Assembly (NCBI GenBank): GCA_023228285.1
Contig: JALOBM010000046.1
Span: 1 to 17,632 of the forward strand
From: Candidatus Cloacimonadota bacterium
GTDB lineage: Bacteria > Cloacimonadota > Cloacimonadia > Cloacimonadales > Cloacimonadaceae
Length of the DNA: 17,632 nucleotides
Direction: 5' to 3'
The notes under the pieces are model-generated. The model saw only the letters and a list, made by a program, of their open reading frames with translations. It searched no databases and was not told the DNA's origin. Position numbers and translations under genes: made by a program. Position 1 is the stretch's first letter; the number at the start of each line of letters is the position of its first letter. Positions 9,201-16,077 of this stretch are shown in pieces.

Positions 9201-10114
9201 AGCGATACATCTTTTTAGCCCTAGTCGCAATCGGCGCGATCGTCCTGACCTTCATATACCTGAATTGGGGCAATCCCGGAGGATACATCATCACCCAAGT
9301 TCGCCTCCCCCGCCTGCTTCTAACCGTGTTGACGGGCATGAGCCTGGCAGCTATCGGTTCCGTGTATCAGCTGATGCTAGGGAATCCTCTGGCAGAGCCG
9401 TATATATTGGGCATCTCCTCCGGTTCAGCATTTGGCAGTATCCTCTTCGCAGTCTTGGGCATGATTCTGCTAATGCCTTTAGGAGGATTCATTGGAGCGA
9501 TTTTAACCATGCTCCTGGTGTGGAGATTAGCACAAAGGCGCAGTGGATTTGATCCCCGCCGCTTGATCATTGCCGGAGTAATCGTAGGGATGTTTTTCTC
9601 CTCTGGAATCTCTCTGATGATGTATCTGAACCGTCAGGACACCGTATTGATACTGGGAACTTTAATGGGCAATCTGGGACGAATCTTCAACCGTACCGAA
9701 TACATAGTATTTCTGAGTTTGGCGGGCTTCATCGTGCTGCTGTTAGCCTGGCTTTTTATGAAGAGCCGGGCCTTGGACATCCTCAGCAGTTCTGATCTCT
9801 ATGCTGCCAGCGTTGGCATCGAAGTAGAGCGCTTACGTAAACAGATATTCTTTGTAACTTCGCTGGTGGTGGGCATAGTGGTCTCTTATGCCGGCATCAT
9901 CGGTTTTGTGGGGCTTATCACGCCTCACATCATGCGCCTGGTTGGCTTCAGAAATCAAAAAAAGATATTCCCCGCCAGCCTTCTGTTTGGCGCCGCTTTT
10001 CTCTTGGGAGCGGATTTCCTGGCCAAAAACCTCAGCGTAATCGAGCTGCCGGTAGGAGTCATTACTGCTGCGATTGGATGCCCCTTTTTCATCTATTTGC
10101 TCTTGCGAAAGTAA
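9197..10114 (+). CDS. FecCD/BtuC-family ABC transporter permease
   Basis: This 305-residue multi-pass inner-membrane protein would form the channel of a BtuCD/FhuBC-type importer and receive substrate from the lipoprotein encoded just upstream. Family marks are clear: SVYQLMLGNPLAEPYILG around residues 55-72, followed by a Gly/Ser-rich segment, and near the C-terminus GFVGLITPHIMRLVGF, then LLFGAAFLLGADFLA. It is slightly shorter than the usual 320-340 residues, with a compact N-terminus. It overlaps the binding-protein gene by four bases (ATGA) and has only a weak ribosome site, so it is probably translated by coupling. No ATP-binding subunit follows. The transporter must borrow an ATPase encoded elsewhere, or the operon has lost it. 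Confidence 0.92.
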   Translation: MKRYIFLALVAIGAIVLTFIYLNWGNPGGYIITQVRLPRLLLTVLTGMSLAAIGSVYQLMLGNPLAEPYILGISSGSAFGSILFAVLGMILLMPLGGFIGAILTMLLVWRLAQRRSGFDPRRLIIAGVIVGMFFSSGISLMMYLNRQDTVLILGTLMGNLGRIFNRTEYIVFLSLAGFIVLLLAWLFMKSRALDILSSSDLYAASVGIEVERLRKQIFFVTSLVVGIVVSYAGIIGFVGLITPHIMRLVGFRNQKKIFPASLLFGAAFLLGADFLAKNLSVIELPVGVITAAIGCPFFIYLLLRK

Positions 10115-10121
10115 AATTTTA

Positions 10122-10151
10122 TTGACACAATGACCGCATCCTCAGAATTAT
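10122..10151 (+). promoter_or_regulatory. Candidate promoter for the TPR-like gene
   Basis: A consensus TTGACA at 10122-10127 lies just past the permease stop. AATTAT at 10146-10151 is a four-of-six match to a -10 box at an 18-base spacing. The start site would fall near 10158, just ahead of AAGGGA at 10161-10166 and an ATG at 10176, so the elements fit together. Confidence 0.45.
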
Positions 10152-10160
10152 CGCATAAAT

Positions 10161-10217
10161 AAGGGATTGTAGCTGATGGTAAATGACCAACTCGCAGCAG
10201 TGCTGCATCAGTTTTAA
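10161..10217 (+). other. Ribosome site and 13-codon start interrupted by an in-frame stop
   Basis: AAGGGA at 10161-10166 stands 9 bases ahead of an ATG at 10176. That ATG reads MVNDQLAAVLHQF and then TAA at 10215-10217. The next in-frame codons are TTA and the ATG at 10221 of the following open frame, which itself has no ribosome site. The simplest reading is that 10176 was the original start of the next gene and TAA is a nonsense mutation. A short regulatory leader peptide is the alternative. Confidence 0.5.
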
Positions 10218-10220
10218 TTA

Positions 10221-11039
10221 ATGCTTCGAGATCCTGTGATTTATCTGGCAATAGATGATAAAGGTGGGGGTTTCGACGCTGAAGAATCTCTAAACATCCG
10301 CATTGCAAAAGCGCGAGCTCTACTGAGTGTTTTCAAGCTGGAAGAGTGCCAGGATCTGGCCTTCAGGCTAAACCAGGAGTTGCGGATTGCTTCGAGTTCT
10401 GATATGCAATTTCTGAATCTGCTTGCACTCACCCAGGCACATAAACTAAGCGGTAACATTCACAGCGCGGCAAACTATGCCGAAGAAGCCCTAGTAGCTT
10501 CAGAGAAGTGTGAAGACAAGATGATGAAGATTCTGGCAGAATGTGTGAAGCTAAGCTATCTCGTACCGGATGCGGAAGAGCTGGAAAGCAAAGCTGCCAT
10601 CTTCTTTTTCCAAAAGAGTTCACAAGCGCTTTTAGCATCCCAAGTAAAGATGCCTCAGCTGCTCTTTGAAATTTACAACAATCTGGCCAAAGCTTTGAAT
10701 CAGTTGAAAATGCAAGAGCAAGCTTTGCACTATCAGCTTTTGGCAGAAAAGCTTTTGCAAGACAATGGCGACATGGAGTTGAAAGTAAATCTGAATGCCA
10801 ATATCGCCCTCTCCCAGATATTATTACAGCGCTGGGACGATGCCTATCACCGCCTGCGAGAAGCTGAACGCTTCTATCGCCAACATCATCTCTTGGAACC
10901 TCTCATCAAAGTAACCGACACTCTGGCTTTCTACTATCAAAAACGTCAGGATTACTTGCGTGCCTATGTTATGATGCGGCGATTAAATGATCTGAAAACC
11001 AAGCAGATCAAGGAATTGCAGCAAAGCTGCTCAATATGA
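10221..11039 (+). CDS. TPR-like helical-repeat protein, probably a broken regulator
   Basis: The open frame gives 272 residues of amphipathic helix pairs resembling tetratricopeptide repeats. Examples are FLNLLALTQAHKLSGNIHSA, then YNNLAKALNQLKMQEQALHY and LAFYYQKRQDYLRAYVM. TPR domains bind other proteins and are often fused to DNA-binding or signalling domains. Two oddities suggest a damaged gene. The ATG at 10221 lacks a ribosome site, whereas a well-placed one serves an in-frame ATG at 10176, cut off by TAA at 10215. At the 3' end the frame stops at 11037-11039 while a helix-turn-helix tail continues in the -1 frame to 11086. The gene follows a plausible promoter and lies after btuC-like on the same strand. 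Its partner and target are unknown. Confidence is good that this is coding-derived, lower that it is still functional. Confidence 0.6.
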   Translation: MLRDPVIYLAIDDKGGGFDAEESLNIRIAKARALLSVFKLEECQDLAFRLNQELRIASSSDMQFLNLLALTQAHKLSGNIHSAANYAEEALVASEKCEDKMMKILAECVKLSYLVPDAEELESKAAIFFFQKSSQALLASQVKMPQLLFEIYNNLAKALNQLKMQEQALHYQLLAEKLLQDNGDMELKVNLNANIALSQILLQRWDDAYHRLREAERFYRQHHLLEPLIKVTDTLAFYYQKRQDYLRAYVMMRRLNDLKTKQIKELQQSCSI

Positions 11040-11086
11040 GTGAATCCACGCTCTGCCGTAAGATCAAACGTTACGGTATCAAATAA
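11013..11086 (+). pseudogene. Frameshifted helix-turn-helix tail of the TPR-like gene
   Basis: In the -1 frame relative to the preceding gene, bases 11015-11083 read IAAKLLNMSESTLCRK followed by IKRYGIK, then TAA at 11084-11086. This is a classic DNA-recognition helix pattern as in Fis/NtrC C-termini and AraC-like proteins. Adding one A to the AA at 11014-11015 would join it smoothly to the upstream QIKE as QIKEIAAKLLNMS. I saw no slippery heptamer that would argue for programmed frameshifting. A sequencing or assembly error in a short A-run is also possible. Confidence 0.6.
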
Positions 11087-11089
11087 GCT

Positions 11090-11425
11090 CTATGGCTTCA
11101 CGATCTTTGTGTAGAGAGTTCCTCCACTGGCAGAACCGAAGTAGCCGAGAGCATATGTTACTCCGCCGTGCAAATAACCTTCCGGCATAAAGTTGTATTT
11201 GAAGTAATTAGCGTCTGTCACCATCATAGTCACCTTGTAGCGGCCAGAGAATACATAGCCCTGACGGTAATCCCGCAGTACGATATAGCTACCTTCTTGT
11301 TCCGCTTGGGGACCGGCGACAAATCTGCTCATGAACCAAATCCGGCGAATTCCCTCTCCGGCAGCATTATAGGCTTCTTCCATGCTTTCCGGTGCATGAG
11401 TATGGCCAAATATCTGCGTAGTGAA
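11090..11425 (-). pseudogene. Orphan C-terminal fragment with a GHTH motif
   Basis: This minus-strand frame runs to a stop at 11090-11092. It begins, just after an in-frame TAA at 11426-11428, with FTTQIFGHTHAPESMEEA. GHTH preceded by a hydrophobic strand is the late metal-binding motif of calcineurin-like metallophosphoesterases. The rest, rich in Gly, Tyr and Val and ending TLYTKIVKP, looks like a beta-rich C-terminal domain that I cannot assign. The first ATG is at 11381-11383, giving 97 residues, but it has no good ribosome site. It is in the same frame as the receptor fragment beyond the stop, so the two may have been joined before decay. The phosphoesterase reading rests on one motif. 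Confidence 0.4.
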
Positions 11426-11737
11426 TTACAGGGCAGTGCTGAACTCTTCCAGGCAATATAGCTCTGCAAACAGATTGTAGGTACCGCTATGTTCCGCCAG
11501 CGTATAACTACGATATCCTACATTTTTGCGGTTCAATACGTTTATAACTTCGCAGTATGGTTCTATGGAACCCCAGCTCTTTTGCCATTCATACTTTGTA
11601 CTGAGGTCCAGACGGCAGTATGTAGGCAACCGGACCCCATCTTTATAGGAATAGATCAGTTGAAAGTCGGTTACGTCAAAATACGTGTGCTCTGGCTTTT
11701 CAGTGGGTTGTCCCGAGTTCAGACTGGAGTTCCCCAT
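11426..11737 (-). pseudogene. TonB-dependent receptor C-terminal fragment
   Basis: The 103-residue frame resembles the last strands of a TonB-dependent outer-membrane receptor barrel. Typical features are alternating aromatic residues, RLPTYCRLDLSTKYEW, then IEPYCEVINVLNRKNVGY, which matches the usual R-P-x-Y-x-R-L-D-L and the late N-x-L-N-R-x-N turn. A full receptor is 600-900 residues with a plug domain; nothing of that size is here. Past about the LNRKN turn, the tail does not end in an aromatic residue as barrels do, but runs into unrelated-looking sequence and a TAA. Such receptors import corrinoids or iron chelates, so this could be the remnant of the outer-membrane partner of the BtuF/BtuC-like pair on the other strand. 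Confidence 0.55.
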
Positions 11738-11923
11738 GTTACCAGTGTGTGGCTTCGCCTTGATTCAAACCTAGCCTCACAAATGATATTTTCCCCTATT
11801 TTTGAGGCAATAATTTTCGTATCAGGATATGCGTCAACATAATATGCAGTAGCATCACCTACCATAGCGGGAATCCTTTTGAATATTGTCCATTGATCTC
11901 ACTGATGGCAACTACAAATACAG
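11738..11923 (-). other. Decayed minus-strand reading frames
   Basis: Several short minus-strand frames here look protein-like but are broken. One reads VAISEINGQYSKGFPLW, a TAG, then VMLLHIMLTHILIRKLLPQK and a TAG at 11796-11798, reminiscent of the end of a membrane protein. Another, 11719-11865, begins MVGDATAYYVDAYPDTK. None has a good start, and I cannot assign a family. The pattern suits remnants of more than one gene. Confidence 0.3.
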
Positions 11924-11948
11924 AGGCTGTCCCGATGAAGGACAGCCT
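11924..11948. terminator. Hairpin terminator at the end of the pur-mutL operon
   Basis: A perfect 9-base stem, AGGCTGTCC at 11924-11932 and GGACAGCCT at 11940-11948, closes a 7-base loop. It lies about 30 bases past the stop of the 376-residue gene, the last gene of the minus-strand operon. The T-run is better on the plus strand (TTTAT) than on the minus strand (CTGTATTTG), so it may act in both directions. Confidence 0.65.
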
Positions 11949-11976
11949 TTTATATGCAATACGTATTACTATCTAT

Positions 11977-13107
11977 TTATGATTCTATTACTTCCACATT
12001 GGCACGGGGAATACGAATGCGGGTGCCGTCGTCAAACTCCGCTTCCATAATGCGCACCATGGTTTCAGATTCCACTTTGGTAAGCTCTTCCGGCAATGCG
12101 GTCACTCTGGCAATGGTACCAAAGTGAGGCTGACGGATGATGCGTACCATGGTTCCAATTTCCAACACAGGCAGACTGGCCTCTTTGGAGACTAGTTCGC
12201 TTTCATCAAACTCCATGGGAATGATGATTTCGGGGCGGATAACACCGGCGCGGATTTGGGTGTGACCATGCACGGAAGCCTTTTTGCCGTCGAACTGTTT
12301 TAATAGATCGAAAGTCTTTTTTGCCATGGTAATCTTACCGAATCCTTCGGTACATATTATGGTAAGTCCCACGTTTTCATGTCCGGTGATGGCCACTCCA
12401 ATGTCATAACCCAAAAGCTTCTTGATGTCCTGGTCGTCAATACCGCCGGTGATGATGGCTTTCACTCCGTGCTTACGGGCAATTTCGATCACATGGTAGG
12501 GCACAAAGCTTCCGGCGATGATGATCTTGCCTCTACATGATTCATCGATCTTTCCGGCATCAATCTCGTCATCCGGTGTAGTGGCAAGCATCTTCAGTTC
12601 TCCGGTAGTCTCGTCTCCGATACCGAAGATACCCTGGATGTAGGCACTTTTATTCTCTATTACAACGCCTTCTTCCGGGATCACATCCGTTACTACTCCA
12701 TCTAGGAACGCTTTTACCTGTACTGGTATGCGAGGTTCACGCAGCAATACCTGTCCGGTAACGGCAGAGATGCTTTCCACCTCGCCATCCACGGGAGAGT
12801 GCACTTCGCTTTTGAAGATACCCAATCCAAAGAGGCCGGCATTTTCAGCTAGGATGGTTTTCTTGGTGATCTGGTCACCGGGTTTGATTCTGATGTATTT
12901 CTCCAATTGTGCAGGAGTTACACCCAGCTTGTTTGCGAGATTGAAGGGGACCACCTTTCCGGGAAGAAGGGTTTCGGCAACCACATCTTCGGCTTTCACC
13001 TTGGCTCCCTTTGTCACGAGGACTTTGCCTTTGAGGGGCAGAATGCGCTCTTTGCGCACGATCATACTATCGGTTACGGTTAATCCGGCAGAATATGCTT
13101 GTCCCAT
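11977..13107 (-). CDS. MutL-linked protein with barrel-sandwich and KOW-like segments
   Basis: I know no named function for this 376-residue protein. Residues about 100-150 hold a Gly/Val-rich beta segment, EVHSPVDGEVESISAVTGQV, which looks like a barrel-sandwich (lipoyl/biotinyl-like) fold; no attachment lysine motif is evident. Residues 190-260 alternate strands and helices (GKIIIAGS, VKAIITGGI, GVAITGHENVGLTIICTEGFG), suggesting a Rossmann-like core. The last 60 residues, from GTMVRIIRQPHFGTIARV to RIPRANVEVIES, resemble a KOW/SH3-like barrel as in NusG. No signal peptide or membrane segment is seen, so it is probably cytoplasmic. Its ATG is 9 bases past the mutL-like stop, with GGAGGA overlapping the intergenic region. 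The tight coupling suggests the two proteins act together. Confidence 0.82.
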   Translation of the reverse strand: MGQAYSAGLTVTDSMIVRKERILPLKGKVLVTKGAKVKAEDVVAETLLPGKVVPFNLANKLGVTPAQLEKYIRIKPGDQITKKTILAENAGLFGLGIFKSEVHSPVDGEVESISAVTGQVLLREPRIPVQVKAFLDGVVTDVIPEEGVVIENKSAYIQGIFGIGDETTGELKMLATTPDDEIDAGKIDESCRGKIIIAGSFVPYHVIEIARKHGVKAIITGGIDDQDIKKLLGYDIGVAITGHENVGLTIICTEGFGKITMAKKTFDLLKQFDGKKASVHGHTQIRAGVIRPEIIIPMEFDESELVSKEASLPVLEIGTMVRIIRQPHFGTIARVTALPEELTKVESETMVRIMEAEFDDGTRIRIPRANVEVIES

Positions 13108-13116
13108 TGTTTCCTC

Positions 13117-14979
13117 CTATACCAAGATGTCTTCGGGATATGCTTTCAGCTCACGCATCCACTTCTTCAGATATTTGATGCGGTCCGATTTCTCTGTAGG
13201 CAGGACAAAGGGACGTCTGCCACGAGTATCCAATACTATGCCAACATTGCCGCCATGCAGATCCACACTCAGTTCTTTTGCTTTCTCGGCATTCAGGATG
13301 AGGCCGGAAGATGCTTTCAGAGTTGCTTTTGCTACTTTTCCAGCTTCACACGGAATCAATCTAATCTCGCCAAAGGGAATATCTTCTTCGAAGACACTGC
13401 CATCAGGAAGCTCCAACTTGGCATACAAAGCGGGCTTGCCGTATTTGCCTTTGCCCACGGGAGCCACACAGGTTCCCAGATACACCATACAGTCTTTGCG
13501 GAAGACCTCTGTGGCTGCTTTGGGACTGATCTCGGAAAGTACTCCCAAATGCGGCATCATAAAGATGCTGTCCACAGCCAACCGTGTGATGCCTTCGGGC
13601 AGGAAAGCATCGATGAGCATCATAACGGTCTGGAATCTGCGTGGAGCGTGAGATAGAACACCACCGGAGCCCACCAAAAGGCTAAGAGTCATCATGTTCA
13701 CAATGGAAGCCCCAGAGGTAGACTGGCTGAAGGCTTCGCTGATATCGCGCTGCCGTTGCATTCCCTTCAGGCTGCTGGCAAATTCTTTGTGCTGCTCAAA
13801 AGCCAGGCGTAAAGCTTCTTTGGCAATTGCTTGTTCCAGCACCAGTTCTTCCAAAAGTGAAGGAATGGTGGTGGGGCGGATCATCTTGTTTTTGATCATA
13901 TTGCGCAGTTCGCTTTCGTTGATATCGAAAGGAACCCAGCGCATGATATTGGCCAGTCCGCTGGAAGCCAACACGTTTGAGATACTATAACTCATACCCA
14001 GGTTTGCGCTCACAGTGCGGTTGAACACATAATCCTCGGTAAAGACACTGAATACGTCGGTGGTTGCTCCGCCAATATCCACACCCACTACTTCAATTTG
14101 CTCATCTTTGGCAATAGTCTGCATGATGTTGCCCACCGCTGCAGGAGTAGGCATGATCGGTACTTGTTGGTGATCCGGTCCTTGAGTCCATTCCATCAGT
14201 TTGTTATAGCCGGGGGCCTGCTGCATCACGTGTTCCATAAAGATGTCGTGAATCTTGTCACGGGCCGGACCCAGGTTCTCTGTTTCCAGTTTCGGACGCA
14301 AGTTATCGGTAATGATCAAACCGACCTTTTCGGACAGAGTCTTTTCGATCTCGCTCACTGCTTCCTTATTGCCGGCATAGATCACCGGCAGTTTATAGGA
14401 TGAGCCCAGACGCGGCTTCGGATCAGCTCCGGCAACCAATTCCGCCATTTCCACAACGTGCTTTATGGTGCCCCCGTCTTCTCCGCCTGCCATCAGAATC
14501 ATATCCGGACGAAGGTGACGGATGCGCTCGATCTTTTCGTGGTTCATGCGCTTGTCGTTGCTGGCTATTAAGTCCATCACGATGGCTCCGGCTCCCAGGG
14601 CTGCACGTTCGGCACTCTCTCCGGTCATCGATGCAACCACACCAGTAACCATCATCTGCAATCCACCGCCGGCAGAAGAAGTGGACACATAGGCATCCAC
14701 ACCCAGATCACCATTACGGGGGATGATGAACTCTCCATTTTCCATAAACTTGATATTGGGATTGTTATACTTCAGGCGGGCAAGTTCTTCCAATTCCTGA
14801 GTGGCATTTATCACACCTTTGGTTACATCGTTCAAAGGCGCTTCCACAGTGGTTGGAGCCTCGCCACGTATGGTCTGGCGATATTCGCCGTCCACATACT
14901 CGATCAAGATCGCCTTGGTGGTGGTGCTACCACAGTCGGTGGCAACTATCCGGGTCAGGCGTTTTTCATCGTATTGCAT
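13117..14979 (-). CDS. glmL: GlmL/MutL-family ASKHA ATPase, B12-mutase chaperone-like
   Basis: This 620-residue protein belongs to the GlmL/MutL family found beside coenzyme-B12-dependent carbon-skeleton and amino mutases. It is unrelated to mismatch-repair MutL. Members are thought to reactivate or protect the mutase, but this is poorly tested. The actin/Hsp70-like ATPase motifs are visible: phosphate-1 TDCGSTTTKA at 14-23, phosphate-2 GVDIGGATTDVFSV at 299-312 and an adenosine motif LLVGSGGVLSHAP at 434-446. A serine/glycine stretch STSSAGGGLQMMVTG at 99-113 is typical too. Length is slightly above the clostridial GlmL, about 460 residues; a C-terminal extension with beta-rich segments follows. 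The ATG has a strong GGAGGA site. No mutase subunit is in the window; the partner must be elsewhere, or this branch of the family has another client. Confidence 0.88.
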   Translation of the reverse strand: MQYDEKRLTRIVATDCGSTTTKAILIEYVDGEYRQTIRGEAPTTVEAPLNDVTKGVINATQELEELARLKYNNPNIKFMENGEFIIPRNGDLGVDAYVSTSSAGGGLQMMVTGVVASMTGESAERAALGAGAIVMDLIASNDKRMNHEKIERIRHLRPDMILMAGGEDGGTIKHVVEMAELVAGADPKPRLGSSYKLPVIYAGNKEAVSEIEKTLSEKVGLIITDNLRPKLETENLGPARDKIHDIFMEHVMQQAPGYNKLMEWTQGPDHQQVPIMPTPAAVGNIMQTIAKDEQIEVVGVDIGGATTDVFSVFTEDYVFNRTVSANLGMSYSISNVLASSGLANIMRWVPFDINESELRNMIKNKMIRPTTIPSLLEELVLEQAIAKEALRLAFEQHKEFASSLKGMQRQRDISEAFSQSTSGASIVNMMTLSLLVGSGGVLSHAPRRFQTVMMLIDAFLPEGITRLAVDSIFMMPHLGVLSEISPKAATEVFRKDCMVYLGTCVAPVGKGKYGKPALYAKLELPDGSVFEEDIPFGEIRLIPCEAGKVAKATLKASSGLILNAEKAKELSVDLHGGNVGIVLDTRGRRPFVLPTEKSDRIKYLKKWMRELKAYPEDILV

Positions 14980-14994
14980 ATATCCTCCGCTTAT

Positions 14995-15390
14995 TCAGCT
15001 TTTATGTTTTATCTTAAAGATCTTGTTCCAGAAGTTCTTAAACTGATTCTTCCGGCGAGTCCGGCGCAATTTGGCTGCTGCCCGGCGTTCCCGGTTGATC
15101 TCTTCGTCCAGTTCATCAATGCGTTGTACCAGTAGTTTGATGTATTTCTCTTCATGGATCAACAGGGCAAATCGCTGGTACTTAGCGCTATCGAAGATTA
15201 TCTCTGCAAAAGGCAGGATGAAATACAAGGCTTGACTGCCAATACTGTGAAGAGGATGCAGAGATTCTATCAGCAGAATCCCTGCTGGAGCCAATTGGCG
15301 GCTGGCGATAAAGCGCGCTACCTTGTCAATCAGCTCGTAAGCTTCTTCCTCGCTTATTGTGGATATGATCTCCGGATGCTTATAATTCAT
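14995..15390 (-). CDS. Conserved-looking small helical protein, function unknown
   Basis: This 131-residue protein is not one I can name. The first two thirds form likely amphipathic helices: EEEAYELIDKVARFI, then a hydrophobic core APAGILLIESLHPLHSIGS and QALYFILPFAEIIF, which could be membrane-associated or a buried helical hairpin. The last third is strongly basic and probably coiled (INRERRAAAKLRRTRRK), ending in a Lys-rich tail that could bind nucleic acid or acidic membrane lipids. It lies inside the operon, 3 bases after comF and 15 before the mutL-like gene. The ribosome site before its ATG is weak (AGGGC), so coupling with comF is likely. The APAxxLLE and GSQAL segments look like family signatures, but that is an impression, not a search result. 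Confidence 0.78.
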   Translation of the reverse strand: MNYKHPEIISTISEEEAYELIDKVARFIASRQLAPAGILLIESLHPLHSIGSQALYFILPFAEIIFDSAKYQRFALLIHEEKYIKLLVQRIDELDEEINRERRAAAKLRRTRRKNQFKNFWNKIFKIKHKS

Positions 15391-15393
15391 GCT

Positions 15394-16077
15394 CTATGCC
15401 CTGGTGGCAGTGTAACAGGCAACCTTGGCCGCACCGGCAGCATAAAGTGCCCTGCTGGCTTCACTTAGCGTGCTGCCTGTAGTGTACACATCGTCCACTA
15501 AAATCAGCCTCTTCCCTTTTACCATTGCTGGATTCTTCACCCGGAATGCTCCAGCCAGATTCTTTAACCGCTCTTTGCGTTCCAAAGTGGTCTGACTCTT
15601 TGTATAACGTGTGCGGCTGATGCAGTTCAGATAGCTCTTGCCCATCTTATGGGCAAGCTTAGAAGCTATCAGTTCGCTTTGATTGTAGCCCCGTTCCCGT
15701 TTCCGCACTCTGTGCAGCGGTACCGGAACCAGATAATCGTAGTCATCAAAGACTGTGGAGCCTTCGACTGCTTCTGCCATTTTATCGGCAAGATATCCGG
15801 CAGGAGAGCTTAATGCATTGTACTTCAGATCATGGACCAGACTCAACGCCGGCCCTTGATAACTAAGCGCAGAACGCACAAACTCGAAAGTATAGCCGAT
15901 CTCCCTGCATTGAGAGCATGAGCCATTCGAGACAGGAGCTCCGCACTTGGGACATCCCTTACTGAGATAGGGCTGCAGTTTGCTTTCACAATCCGTGCAT
16001 AGTTGTTTCTCGCCCCGCGCCAGGCGTGTATGGCAGGCAGAACAGACGGGCGGGATCAGCAAATCAAGCAACACCAT
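15394..16077 (-). CDS. comF: ComF-family phosphoribosyltransferase-like protein
   Basis: This 227-residue protein matches ComF/GntX, a cytoplasmic family with an N-terminal zinc-binding region and a C-terminal phosphoribosyltransferase fold. ComF is needed for DNA uptake in transformable bacteria. Four CxxC pairs are visible: C12/C15, C27/C30, C42/C45 and C54/C57, so probably two zinc sites. Further on come LVPVPLHRVRKRERGYNQSE around 116-135 and the PRPP-binding loop RLILVDDVYTTGSTL at 190-204, both standard for the family. The ATG at 16077 lies inside the end of purQ with a 14-base overlap and no clear ribosome site, so it probably depends on coupling; GTG or TTG a codon or two later are alternatives. 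The PRPP loop gives a loose link to purine synthesis, but no enzyme activity can be claimed. Confidence 0.92.
   Translation of the reverse strand: MVLLDLLIPPVCSACHTRLARGEKQLCTDCESKLQPYLSKGCPKCGAPVSNGSCSQCREIGYTFEFVRSALSYQGPALSLVHDLKYNALSSPAGYLADKMAEAVEGSTVFDDYDYLVPVPLHRVRKRERGYNQSELIASKLAHKMGKSYLNCISRTRYTKSQTTLERKERLKNLAGAFRVKNPAMVKGKRLILVDDVYTTGSTLSEASRALYAAGAAKVACYTATRA

Noticed and set aside
10986..11020. Programmed -1 ribosomal frameshift into the HTH tail
   Set aside because: No X-XXY-YYZ slippery heptamer in the right phase, and the gene also has a stop near its start, so a mutation or sequencing error is simpler.
12728..13651. Long plus-strand open frame of 307 codons
   Set aside because: It is antisense to the 376-residue and MutL-like genes, spans their junction and has no family-like sequence; it is a shadow frame.
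13117..14979. DNA mismatch-repair MutL
   Set aside because: The ATPase motifs are of the actin/Hsp70 type, not the GHKL type of mismatch-repair MutL.
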